Shown in pieces: positions 16,756-26,570 of a stretch of DNA of 64,000 bases. The number at the start of each line of letters is the position of its first letter. Positions within the stretch are counted from its first letter, which is position 1. The stretch is taken from positions 5,704,001 to 5,768,000 of the forward strand of contig JAMPIQ010000003.1 of the NCBI GenBank assembly GCA_024699855.1. Reading direction: 5' to 3'. The stretch is from Aphelenchoides besseyi (taxonomy: Eukaryota; Nematoda; Chromadorea; Rhabditida; Aphelenchoididae). A program made the position numbers and the translations under genes. The notes under the pieces were generated by a model. The model saw only the letters and a list, made by a program, of their open reading frames with translations. It ran no database searches and was not told where the DNA came from.

Positions 16756-18487
16756 ATGCTCAATAAGTTTTGGAGCGAAAGATCTGCAGCTCTAACACTA
16801 TCGTCTGATCATTATTCTCAACTGGATTCAAAGTTTGACGACGTGGCACCACAGATAGAGGTATTTTTTGTTCGTTTGCATTTAAATTTCTTACTTTTAG
16901 CCGAAAACTGATTGGACTTGTCTAATTCGTTTGGATTCCATTCTGTCTTCTCACTTTTCTGCTTATCGATTCTCATCCACTTTGTCTTTCAAAACGACGA
17001 CCAACGTAGCCAACGGGCCGGGATGGCTGTTCCCATACTCGTTATTCCAATTGCCAAATGCTGCATCAACTTTAGCGACTCCAGCAGGTCTTTGCACTGT
17101 GCTAGCTTATTGTATACTGATCTTCATCATTGGTCTTTATCTTTTGCATCTCGTTGCCATTTTCTATGCGTAAGAAAGTCCGGTATTTCACTTATGTTCA
17201 TGCTTCATTTGCAGGCGTCATAGACTTCATAAAAAGTCGACATTAAATGGTCCATCCGTTGGAGTGTCAATCATAAAGCCGTTAGTTGGTACCGATGACA
17301 ATCTTTTCTTTAACCTTGAAAGCTATTTCAAGCTGAAATATCCAATAGTACGTTTGATTTATGTTTATCGATTGTACTTGTCTTAGTATGAACTGCTATT
17401 TTGTCTCAACGAAACCTCTGATCCCGCGTTCAAAGTCGTCGAGGCACTGCGGAATCGTTATCCTCAAGTTGATGTTCGCGTGTTTGTCGGCGGTGAAACA
17501 GTTGGACTAAATCCAAAAATTAACAACATGATGCCGGCGTATAGAAATAGTCGTTATCCGCTCATTCTAATCAGCGATGCAACAATCTACATGCGAGACG
17601 ATGCTCTTGCTGATATGGTTTCATGTCTCGAAGAAAACATTGCCATGGTTACTCAAACTCCGTTTTGCTTAGATCGACCGGGTTTTGGTTCGAATTTGGA
17701 ACAAGTAGGTGATTTATTTTTTAATTGATATTCACTTTCAATTTCAGATTTTCTTCGGTGGAGCTCATGCACGAATCTATTTGGCCGGAAATGCGTTAAA
17801 TTTTGTTTGTTCTACGGGAATGTCGTCGTTGATTCGAAAAGACGTGTTGAATGATTGCGGTGGAATGCAACAGTTTGCCGATTTTCTCGCCGAAGATTAT
17901 TTTTTCGGTCTCGCATTTGCAAAACGGTAAAGATCCCAATTTAGAACGTCTTATTCCTTTCAATTTAGTGGTTGGCGAAGTGTGATCTCACATCTACCAG
18001 CACTTCAAAATGGAACTGACATCAACTGCCATACATTTACACGTCGATTATGTCGTTGGGCACAGTTACGCGCTGCAATGCTTCCGCATATGATTGTTTT
18101 GGAGCCATCGCAAGAATGTTTCGTTTCTTGCGTACTTGGCGCTTGTGCGCTCGGTTATCTGACAGGATCTGTTTACTGTTCCATGATCTTCAGTTTATTG
18201 CATATCACATATTGGGCCATTTGCGATTTTACGCTAATCACTTTTATTCAGGTTTGTTTTTGATCAAATGAGTTAACTTTTGATGTTTGCAGAACGGACC
18301 TCTTCCATTCTCTGTTGCTCAGTTTGCAGTTTGTTGGTTGTACAGGGAAACAATGGCATTACCGATCTATTTGATGGCACTTATCAGCTCCGAAATTCGA
18401 TGGAAAACCGGCACATATCGATTAAATTTTGGTGGCAGAATACGTCCGATTCAAGATCCTCAAGTTTCTTCGTCTTACAAGAAGTAA
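16756..18487 (+). CDS. UGCG: Ceramide glucosyltransferase (glucosylceramide synthase)
   Basis: This is a GT21 enzyme that transfers glucose from UDP-glucose to ceramide on the Golgi membrane. After an N-terminal membrane helix ([19 protein letters not shown]) come the family motifs in order: [13 protein letters not shown] (D1), [29 protein letters not shown] (D2 region), [19 protein letters not shown] (D3), and [16 protein letters not shown], the (Q/R)xxRW motif. Two or three C-terminal membrane segments follow and the protein ends QVSSSYKK. About 100 residues precede the first helix in this model, longer than the usual short N-terminus; either the start lies further downstream or the extension is real. 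It converges with the next gene, with only 20 nt between the two stop codons. Confidence 0.94.
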
Positions 18488-18507
18488 ATTTATATTAAAA
18501 AATTGTC

Positions 18508-19089
18508 TCAATGTTCATCATCCTGAGTCTTTGTTACATTGGAGAGTTGGAGTGAACTTACGCGAATCTTCTCGAAATGCTCGTGCGCCGGATCAACAGG
18601 CTGCCGATCGCATTTTGAGCAAGTGATTAGAATGAACTCTTCAGCTTCCTTTACATCAGTTTCAGCCTTTTCTGCTCGCATTAATGCTCGAACCTAGAAC
18701 ATCAACCTAGACAACAGACGTTCATTTTATTACCTGTCCCATAATCCAATCGTTTACAGTTTGAGTTTTATTCTCCATTGTAACTATTTTTGGTGTTTCG
18801 ATTTTATCGGTTTGAGTTTGCGTAGTGATTGAAATTGGACGGCACAAGGTTGAAGCATCGACGATTTTCGGAGGTCTTGTTGATCTTCCTACTTCTCGAA
18901 GTTCTTTTTGTTTGAAAGCTAAATGATTGTTGAACAATGAGCATTTACTGAAGTCATTTTTGGGATCAGTTGGTTCTTGAGATTCGGGCTCATGTCCGAT
19001 GCAGTATTGGAATTCGAAGGAAAGCGGAAATTTTTTGATTGGTCGTACAAGATCGACGGTATCAAATGCAACAGAGTTAACAGCTGGCT
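18508..19089 (-). CDS. Unidentified coiled-coil protein with a CxxC motif, 5' part missing
   Basis: Not recognised. A long exon (about 19089-18735) with a PKIVDASTLCRPISI segment and TQTQT/KTQT patches ends at a donor. It joins an exon (18693-18562) encoding VRALMRAEKAETDVKEAEE, predicted helical, then ITCSKCDRQP. A final exon, RDDEH, ends at 18508. The 5' exon begins at a TTTTAG acceptor (19090) with no start codon; immediately upstream lies a LINE remnant, so the first exon is displaced or lost. Clean frame and splice sites argue that the visible part was a real gene. Confidence 0.5.
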
Positions 19090-19170
19090 AAAACAGAATA
19101 CAAAGGTTTATTCGTTTCAATCATCAAATCAACAATAAAACGTGAACAAAAAGAAAGATAATTAATTGAT

Positions 19171-19760
19171 ATGATGATGCGAATACTTCGACCGCTCTTT
19201 CTATTCGTTCCGATCCTCAGCGATTCGATTCCAGTTGGTGCCCAACGTTCTTTTCATGTCCTTATACCATCGATCAACCGGTCTTCCAATTGGTCGTTCG
19301 TAACTCCAAGGCCTCCAGAATGTGCTTCTAGTTGCCTAGCGGTTGTCCGTTCGTCTTGCAACATGACCAGCCCATCTAAACCTACGTTGAAGTGCACCTT
19401 CCACCGCGTCTTTGAATTGTTTTTTGCTCGGATTTCCACACCTCAAACTTCGTCTCGCAATCAAATCCCAAGAAGTCTTCGTTTCATTGCTCGTTGTGTT
19501 GTTGTCAATTTGCTTCGTTCACTTTTTCACATTGTCCAAGTTTGCGCGCCATAGTTGAGTACTGGTAGAAAACAGAATCAAATTTGAAAAAGTTATTGCA
19601 GCATTCCGTATCCATTCTATGCGCTTGTCCAAATATTTGCTGATAGTTCATCACCACGGAACTGAATTTCCGGAAATAATGAAGTATTTTCGTCGTGCTT
19701 TCGACTAATTCACTAAGTCAGCAACATGAATCTGAAGATAACATAAAAGTCGACTAAATT
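19171..19760 (-). mobile_element. Degenerate non-LTR retrotransposon (3' end of reverse-transcriptase ORF)
   Basis: On the minus strand the translation shows the conserved end of LINE ORF2: TTTQRAMKRRLLGI, WAGHVARRTDNR, WRPWSYERPIGRPVDRW and NRIAEDRNERA. Several stops interrupt it, including TAG directly after TDNR where a Trp codon is usual, so it is dead. Only the 3' part is present, as expected of a 5'-truncated insertion. Confidence 0.85.
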
Positions 19761-20984
19761 AATCAAATATTATCAATAAAGTTAAGAATTTTGACATATC
19801 GCACTTCTTCAAAATGGTTCCTCTCTTCCAGACGGGTTCGCGCTTTTGATCAATTCCGAAACTCAATATTCGCGCCGATACCCAGATGGTCCAAAAGTTG
19901 ATAGACAAAGAGCTCCTTCAAGTCCAAATCGGAGCGGACACCTGAAAGTTAGCCTCAATATGTACATCAATCAACTGAACTTACTGCTGTTGGAAGCTCT
20001 ACAATCATGGTTAGTTTTGACGTAATACGTAATTGTTTCTCCTCCGGCCAGTTCAATGTTGCACTCGCATCCAGCACGACTGCCAAATGTTATCTTTGGA
20101 GATTTGTCGCGGAAGACTCGTTCAAAGTGTGTCTTGGCGGCTTCCTGAAAGGTTGAAATTGTTTTTCTGCAAATCAATTCATACGTGCCTGTATTTTGAG
20201 TTGAGTTCGATCGAGAAAGGTAGCAAAACGTTTGTGAACAGCGGGGCCTGTGCTCCAGAAAGTTGCGTAGGTTTGATAAAAACCGCTATCGATCAATTGC
20301 TTAACAACTGGCATGGCAGTGTCGTAGAGCGCTTGTCTGACACCGTGATCAAATGTTGTTTTTAAATCTTCGGACGCCTTCAGCAATGCCACCCAAGTTG
20401 ACAACAGAGCGTGTTTCTAAAATTCACTTATATACTTCTAGAAAATACAGGGTGTTTCAGTGAAAATTGACGTTTTGAAATCGAAATCTCTTTTTAGAGA
20501 TGACGATTTTTTTCCGCTTTTTTGTATCAGGTAGCTCGGGATTGAAATGTTTGATAGAGGCAACTCTCACTTCTGCAATTTACTGCGAAGATCACAAAAA
20601 TGGCAAATGGACTTCAACTGAAAAGACGGACGATCAGAATGATTGGCAGCTTTTGAATCTCGAAACAAATTTGAATTTGAAGACGCTGAAGAGGTTTACA
20701 CAAAACATGCAAATTGCAAAGTATTGTGTGAATCACGTGTTTTGGTAGCTTTAGATATCGAGTACATCACTAGGATCCATTAGAAATCAATTAGTTCACT
20801 TTACTGATCTGTTTGTTAAGTTGGGCTTTTTTTGTTGCAGTTAGTTTCTTTAGTGGAGAACCGAAGCTATTTGTTCTGGAGCTTCATCTGATTATGTCTT
20901 CAATCAACTTCAATCTAATCGACTTGATTTCACTACCGACTGCCAGCAACTCACTTCTTAGGTCTTCTCTTACACCAATCGAAT

Positions 20985-21102
20985 GTGTTCGTCCATATCT
21001 CGTTGAATGCACGCCATCCCGTCCGATCTGGCAAGTTAAGCAACGATGAGCTTGATTAGTACATGGATCGGAGACGTCCTTGGAATCTCAAGTGACGAAC
21101 GC
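20985..21102 (+). rRNA. 5S ribosomal RNA gene
   Basis: 118 nt closely matching metazoan, and especially nematode, 5S rRNA: TTGAATGCACGCCATC, CCGTCCGATCTGGCAAG, TTAAGCAACG (box A), TCGGAGACG (box C). The ends pair in a 9-bp helix I (GTGTTCGTC with GACGAACGC). A second stem, CTTGA with TCAAG, differs from the usual nematode sequence on both sides but keeps pairing, so the gene looks functional. A run of five T follows directly, the Pol III stop. It is single here, not in a tandem cluster, and lies inside an inverted-repeat segment. Confidence 0.92.
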
Positions 21103-21107
21103 TTTTT
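21103..21107 (+). terminator. Pol III T-run terminator of the 5S gene
   Basis: TTTTT begins at the base after the predicted 3' end of 5S rRNA. Confidence 0.75.
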
Positions 21108-21801
21108 GCTCCTCAACTTCTAAGTTTTAGAAGAAATTCACTTCATGGGCGTCAGTTACTCAAGGGATTCGAGCACTAGACCGACGAATTGCAAGAGTTT
21201 CAGGAATGTAATACTGGAGCTGCGTAGAATAAGATTGAATACGTAGTTCATAATGAACCAATCGCTTTATTTCATTCACCTGCTCAAAAAGCTCTTGTTC
21301 TACCGCCAGATCTTATGCAGATGATTTCGATTTTGTTAATGCTTACGCGATCAAAAGTCTAGTTGCGTTTAACAATAAATTCACAAGACATTAAATATGC
21401 GCATGGCAATTATTGATGCTCGGGAGTGAAGGAAAGTAGCAATTTTACCTTCAATTCACATTTCTCCACAGCTTTAACACGGCAAGCACAGAACATCATC
21501 AACGACAGGACAACCTTAGACAATGAGGAAGGCCAACCGATCCTGTGAATTTCTATTCGACGATTAAAGTTCTCATTGTTTTCGTTCTTATTGAAAGGAA
21601 CTTATTCAATTACCTAATAGCAAATAGGGACGTACTCGTCATCGCAATCTTTATGACATACACTATCGGGCTGCTGGTCCACTTCTAACCATCATCTCCA
21701 CTTACGGAAAGGTTCAATTGCAATCAAATAAGAGTAAAGATATCAACTTGAATTTAAGGTTTATTCACATAAACATACGCGTATTAATACCAATGTAAAA
21801 T

Positions 21802-22682
21802 TCAGATCATGTTTAGTGCTTCAGAATCAATGGACTTGCTAACGGCGATGAAATGCCCGAGTTCTGCGACATTTTCGGTAGAATTCTGAAACAACATCAT
21901 AATAACCAAGAAGGATTAGAAACATACTGCACTGATTTCCTCTCATGAGTTTCTGGACAATCAATTGCAGAAAGTTTTACATCCTGATGTTTTGTTCTTC
22001 TAGTTGATGACGTGTCGTTGTATTGGTGATCTACGTTCTCGTTTGTTTTTTCATTTCGCAAACTCGTCTCATCCAACACAATGGCATTCGATTGCTCATT
22101 CGAACTTCCGACTCCCGATTCAAAAGACGAGGAAGAAAGAGATTTCAAGTCATTTTCCATGATCTTCAAATCTTTCGTCAATGATTCCCAATCTGAATTC
22201 TCCAATCTAGATAACCAGCGATGTGAGCGCAGTGCTTTCAGCGAGATTCTGTCACTTGGTTCGTATGCCAAACACGAGCGTATTAACTCTTCAGCTTCTA
22301 AAAAACGTTAATTGAATTCAATACGACATAGTATTTATTACCTGTTGAGTATACGGTAAACTTTGGAAGCGGACCAAGCAAATTTTTGGTCATTACGTCT
22401 TTTTGAGTTAGAAACGGAAGTTGACCGTTGAGAGCACTGTACAAGACCACGCCAACAGACCACACGGTAGCTTCCATATCCAAGTACAAGGCGCTATGGA
22501 ACTACTCAGGTGCCGTATACAAACGAGTACCTTGAAAATTGCGACGACGTCTCGATGACGTAAAAGTTGCGGCTCCGAAGTCGATTAGCTTCGTATTCCC
22601 GCTGATGAGATCAATCACAATGTTTTCGTTTTTGATATCACGATGTACAATCTTCCTCTGCATACATTCGTAGACTGTGTTC
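21802..22682 (-). pseudogene. PIM-like Ser/Thr kinase fragment with premature stop
   Basis: The C-lobe of a PIM-family kinase: IVHRDIKNENIVIDL, TKLIDFGAAT, GTRLYTAPE, then WSVGVVLYSALNGQLPF and AYEPSDRISLKALRSHRWL, the usual kinase end, and a Ser-rich tail. Intron splice sites are intact. Directly after APE there is an in-frame TAG (22504-22502) where PIM kinases have Trp (PPEW); TGG to TAG is a single change. The N-lobe and hinge are missing upstream of 22682, where unrelated repeat sequence begins. It is therefore 5'-truncated and probably not functional. It lies inside the 20446-23278 segment. Confidence 0.8.
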
Positions 22683-22841
22683 TAATTGCCAAATAACGCC
22701 GAAATTAAGCAAATTATCGTATAAGACATTTTTCAAAAACCTGGGACAACCCAAAATTCCCCACTACCTTCCAGACCTGAGAAAAAGCATACACTCAACA
22801 TTTTAAAGCTTTCGCCACTTTTGAGAACAGAATAAACTTTA

Positions 22842-23110
22842 TTGTAAAAGCGTAGAAAGCGATGTAACATTATTCTTAATTCGAATAAGATACTCAACCA
22901 GACTTCGACTTGGCAGGTAGCTGATGGAATGATTTTGAAATAGTTCTTTTTGTTTGGCGATTCCTGCATCAGCTTCGTCGAACACCTCCGGAAACTTCCA
23001 TGAGTTGATGCAATCCTTTGCCACTCGGATGCGCAGTTCTTTGTTTCCTTTCCAGCCCTTGTACCCATCCAGATATTTCTGTAGCGCTGTAGGGTCGAAA
23101 TTGTTGTTAA
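22842..23110 (-). pseudogene. Coding fragment resembling the helical region of the Ubl/kinase-like family
   Basis: An open stretch on the minus strand reads DPTALQKYLDGYKGWKG and then a helical segment ELRIRVAKDCINSWKFPE. Its length and its pattern (ELR...A...FFDA/FDEADA...LP..L) resemble the helical region of the gene at 54617-56226, so it may be a third partial copy. It starts right after the inner edge of the right inverted-repeat arm. Homology is weak and the call is tentative. Confidence 0.35.
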
Positions 23111-23699
23111 TCTAAACATATTTTCGTGATCTTCGCAGTAAATTGCAGAAGTGAGAGTTGCCTCTATCAAACATTTCAATCCCGGGCTACCTGATACAAA
23201 AAACCGTACAAAAATCCGTCAACTCTGACAAGAGATATTTCGATTTCAAAACGCCAATTTTCACTGAGACACCCTGTATGTTTAAAAAGAACTTACGTCG
23301 AAATTGAGTTCCAAAAACCTCGAACGACCTGATACAAAAAAAACCGTCAAGACTTCGATTTGTGCTGAAGACCAATTGCGTGAAGCGTGTCATCCGGTGT
23401 GAACCCAGCAATTTTAGTTCCATTTTCCAAGAACAACATCTGGTCTTTTTGATCAATGTTGAAGTCTTTCGAGATTTGGAGTCGAAGTTCGCGTAACGTG
23501 GCCTAATTAAGGTTCAGTCAATCAATTAATCCATCAAAATATTACCTGGTCATTTGCAAATTCAATGAAGACTTTTTTGTGTTCCTTGTCTTCGTGATCG
23601 CGAAGATACGCAAACAAAATCATTTGTGGGCTCTGAAATTTGATCAAATCAATGAATAAAAATGGTCAGTAAAAACATTCGAATTCATGTGCTGAATCA

Positions 23700-24010
23700 A
23701 ACGAAATAACGATTGGGGTCTTTTTGCCTCAACGCCGACCGAATTTCAAACAATGCTCGATGGAATGGCGGTGGAACGCGAACAAGCTGGACTGGAGATC
23801 AATGTTGGGAAAACAAAATGGATGAAAAAGAAATGACTCGTCAGCCCTAACGCTTCGCTGGAATACGCTGGTGAACCAATTGAACGAGTCGATCAACTCG
23901 AATCTATTTGCCGAAAAAAGCTCCGGCAAAACGCCACAAGTAAAGAGAGCAGCTGTTTTCGTGCAGATACTCAAACGAGTTGACGCGCATTTCAGTGGAC
24001 TATTCAGAGA
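23700..24010 (+). mobile_element. LINE reverse-transcriptase fragment
   Basis: The plus-strand translation reads WGLFASTPTEFQTMLDGM, EREQAGLEINVGKTKWM and, after a stop, GEPIERVDQLES. This is the RT palm/thumb junction of non-LTR elements; the catalytic ADD is mutated to NND. Only about 300 nt remain. Confidence 0.75.
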
Positions 24011-24695
24011 ATGAGATTAGTCATGTAAAAATCGAGAGGTAAATTTGTTGCATGCAAACTGGGTAAATAACTTCTTTAAGGCATGATCCTAAAATCTTTG
24101 TTTCCCAAAAATGAGTTGGACTCATTAAAACCCCACATTTTGCAATGTCTTTATGTATGTACGTCAGCAATACGATGGCTGGCTGCGTTTTCTTTGTTCA
24201 GTCATCCTAATTAGGTGATTTCAGTAGGACTTACGAGACTCAACTTTGTCATTAGACCCTAGGGTGACCTTGAACAGGGCGTCAAAGTTTTGACTTTTTT
24301 GTAAATCTTTACCGAAATGTATGATCCCGATTGTTTCCGGTGCTGAAAAAACTGGGCAGGTGCACTGAACACTGCCGGACATGATGGTGAAAACAGCGCG
24401 GCGATAGTCTTCCAGGAAAAAAGTTTAAACGGCTTTTAGATCCGGACTTTTACCAATTTTTGCATAAAAATGAGATTTTTGTCCAAAATTAAGCCAACTT
24501 TAGGCTGTTTTGTGAAGTTAAATGGGTAAGGTCGGCCAATCAAGTGTTTCAGAACAGGGTGGTAAAATGAATGAAACAGTAGTTGTCCAGATAAGTTCAC
24601 AAACGCTATTGTCAAGTCCGAACTTTTTCAAGTTTCTAGAGAAGTTTAACTTTCTGCTTACAAAAAGATTATTTTATGGAGTTTTGAAAGGTTAG
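24011..24695. other. Intergenic sequence without recognised genes
   Basis: 685 nt of unique-looking, stop-rich sequence in all frames. No gene, tRNA or inverted repeat recognised. Confidence 0.5.
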
Positions 24696-25248
24696 TCAAT
24701 TCATGTAACCAAAACAATTCGTGGATCTTGACAGGATTAAAAGTAAGCTTGTGGAAGTGAAAACAACTTTGGGTAACTCAAATTGCTTAAAAGCACGAAC
24801 CTCCGACGTTTGACCAACGTTGCTGTCGCCGTGCGATGTAAAGGAAGTGCTCTGTTCGCCGTCGCTTCCTCGTGCCTGCTCAATTTCTTCGGTCTAAACA
24901 ATTTTATTTCAATTTGAAAACGACATAAGTTTACCTGGTTAGCGCTCAAATTTTGCTCCGTTGCCAATTCAATGCGTGTAGTGGAGTATTCAGTCTAAAT
25001 TGTGTTGAAATTAGAACGTTTTGACCTTAAATTACGAAGAATTCTCAATAATTTACCTCGGTGTTAAATTCAATCGGCATCGTGACTCGAGCTCCGCGGC
25101 GCTTTTTGATCCAATCGATGACTAAAAAGCGGGTTAAACGCTTTCAAAATACAAACTTACAGACATAACTGGCAAGCCCAATGTTTAGCAAAACCAAGAA
25201 TCCAACTAAAATCGAAACATAAAGGAGCCATTCCTCGTTTTTGACCAT
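24696..25248 (-). CDS. Small single-pass membrane protein, function unknown
   Basis: Not recognised. Exon 1 starts MVKNEEWLLYVSILVG and encodes one hydrophobic helix (LLYVSILVGFLVLLNIGLAS). A second exon adds FIDWIKKRRGARV, a basic stop-transfer flank. Two more exons give an acidic Ser/Thr/Gln-rich tail (TEYSTTRIELATEQ, QARGSDGEQSTSF). All four exons join in frame with introns of about 40-90 nt, ending at 24696, for about 140 residues. A short lumenal N-terminus and cytosolic C-terminus are likely from the basic flank. Consistent splicing supports a real gene. Confidence 0.6.
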
Positions 25249-25454
25249 TGCCAACTTCCAAAGTTGAATAGTTATTAGAGAGCAGTAGATTCCGCAACAA
25301 AGCTCTTAGCCTTTCGCGTTCCTTTTGATTGCAATCCGCACGTCGTGGCGTAAACGCATTCCGCACACATGAAGAGTATTTGGCGCGAAATTGGTGCAAA
25401 TCAAATCGAATCCAAGGGTATCAATTCGAAACTTACATCGTAAGGCCGCCGGGG

Positions 25455-26340
25455 TCTAACGCTTCCAAAACTCCCTCGTTTCATCGTTTCCATCTTCTAC
25501 TAAACATTTGTGTCGATTTGTTTTCGTCTAAACTTAACTCATCAACAACTAAACTCTTCGTTTAACATCTCCCAACATCTCGCTATCTCATCAACGAAAA
25601 CAGCGACCATTACAAAACCACGTACATCTTCCTGATCTCGTTGTTTCAATTTCCCAACGATTTCAATCATTTTCAAATCACTCGAAACCATTAACGTTTG
25701 TTGTCATCAACCGCTTACAAAAAAACCAATTTCTTTTGCATAATCTCGCATCAAATCCCAGCTCTAATCATCATTTCGCAAAGAATCGAAACAGCGACTT
25801 TGGACTCTTTCATTTCCGATACTATTTCGTTTTAAACAACCAAAAACAACGTTCTTCAACTAATCACTAATTTCCAAACCATTTGCCAATGAACGTCAAC
25901 CATAACCCATTAACCCAATCAACACCAATCTCTTTTTGTTCCATTCTCTGCGGAACATTCTAATAGACACGTTCATCTCAACTCAACGTATCAACTAAGC
26001 AATCTCGTTCTTTCATCATCTTTGTTGCTTCTTGCATCTAAACTGACGGCTACAGGAATTCAAAACCATTGACTTCGAAATCATTTTCATTGTTCATTGC
26101 AATCCTTCCATCAAAGCAGCATCAATTTCCATCTTACCAAACTTTCAAGGCTTTAACTCGAACCTTCCAAATTCACAGTCCAACATTTGCTTTTTCTAAA
26201 CAATTGAGACCGCTTACATCGCTTAACTTTTCAATTGATCGCACTCAACAAAAACACCAACTTTTTCCTCATTATGCGGCTCTAACATGAGAAAACACTT
26301 CTGATCTGCTTCAAATTCACTGACAATTCCACCCAAATGA
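25455..26340. other. Strongly G-poor (C-rich) tract, no gene
   Basis: About 900 nt in which the plus strand is almost free of G. Hand counts: 19 C against 3 G at 25861-25920, and 18 C against 5 G at 26101-26160. No tandem unit is evident; short words such as CAATC, TTTC and CATC recur. Open frames here come from the lack of TGA/TAG and have no family features. Confidence 0.75.
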
Positions 26341-26490
26341 CTGCCCCACTTTTGAATAAGCAAAATCGCTGTAAATCTTAGCAAAAACCAACAGCTCCCG
26401 GAAATTTTACATTTTTTGATCCGGGAAACATCTTGAAAAGAGGTGGCTTCTTCCTGCGAGATGTAAGTTTACTTTCGAACTGTACAATTT

Positions 26491-26570
26491 GCGGGACCAA
26501 GGATTCGAACTACTGACTAGAAAGCGAGCCCTACTTTCTAGTCCACAGTCTTTGTCACTTGGCTACAATA
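26491..26570 (-). repeat. tRNA-like sequence (tRNA-Ser pseudogene or tRNA-derived SINE head)
   Basis: On the minus strand a Pol III A box (TAGCCAAGTGA) and B box (AGTTCGAATCC) are spaced as in a class II tRNA. GGACTAGAAAG resembles the anticodon arm of tRNA-Ser(AGA), but that stem does not pair. CTAGAAAG instead forms a 10-bp inverted repeat with CTTTCTAG across the variable region. It is not a functional tRNA. Confidence 0.55.

Larger units (their letters stand above)
20446..23278. mobile_element. 2.8-kb segment bounded by about 150-bp inverted repeats (mariner-like ends)
   Basis: The left arm (20446-20600) and right arm (23121-23278) are inverted copies with high identity. Both begin TA-CAGGGTGTYTCAGTG, the kind of end seen in Tc1/mariner elements and their MITEs, with TA at each outer edge. 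No transposase was seen between the arms. The interior holds a 5S rRNA gene, a PIM-like kinase fragment and a protein-coding fragment (22842-23110). Either two MITEs inserted in opposite orientation or one composite element moved host DNA. Confidence 0.75.
19800..23623 (-). pseudogene. Broken paralogue of the ubiquitin-like/kinase-like gene at 54617-56226
   Basis: Pieces in the same order and strand as the intact paralogue. (a) An N-terminal ubiquitin-like exon (23623-23340) begins QMILFAYL after a TTTCAG and has LRELRLQISKDFNIDQKDQ. (b) A helical exon (20420-20160) follows, starting with the same KH...W...L pattern as the paralogue. (c) A kinase-like N-lobe piece (20135-19850) has GGETITYYVKTNHD (matching YRYRMKTNHG) and DLDLKELFVYQLLDHLG (matching LIELYIYKLLEAIG). 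A frame break ends the Ubl exon, a TGA follows IEFRN, and the catalytic half is absent; a LINE lies beyond. A 2.8-kb inverted-repeat element sits between (a) and (b). Confidence 0.7.

Noticed and set aside
20600..21800. Spliced-leader RNA gene near 5S, as in many nematodes
   Set aside because: No SL1-like exon with donor and Sm site was found around the 5S gene.
20500..23179. Open frames beginning with the same CLIEATLTSAIYCEDH string at 20500 (+) and 23179 (-)
   Set aside because: The string lies in the inverted-repeat arms and diverges directly after them, so it is repeat sequence rather than a shared gene start.
26491..26570. Functional tRNA-Ser
   Set aside because: The anticodon stem does not pair and the acceptor ends do not match.
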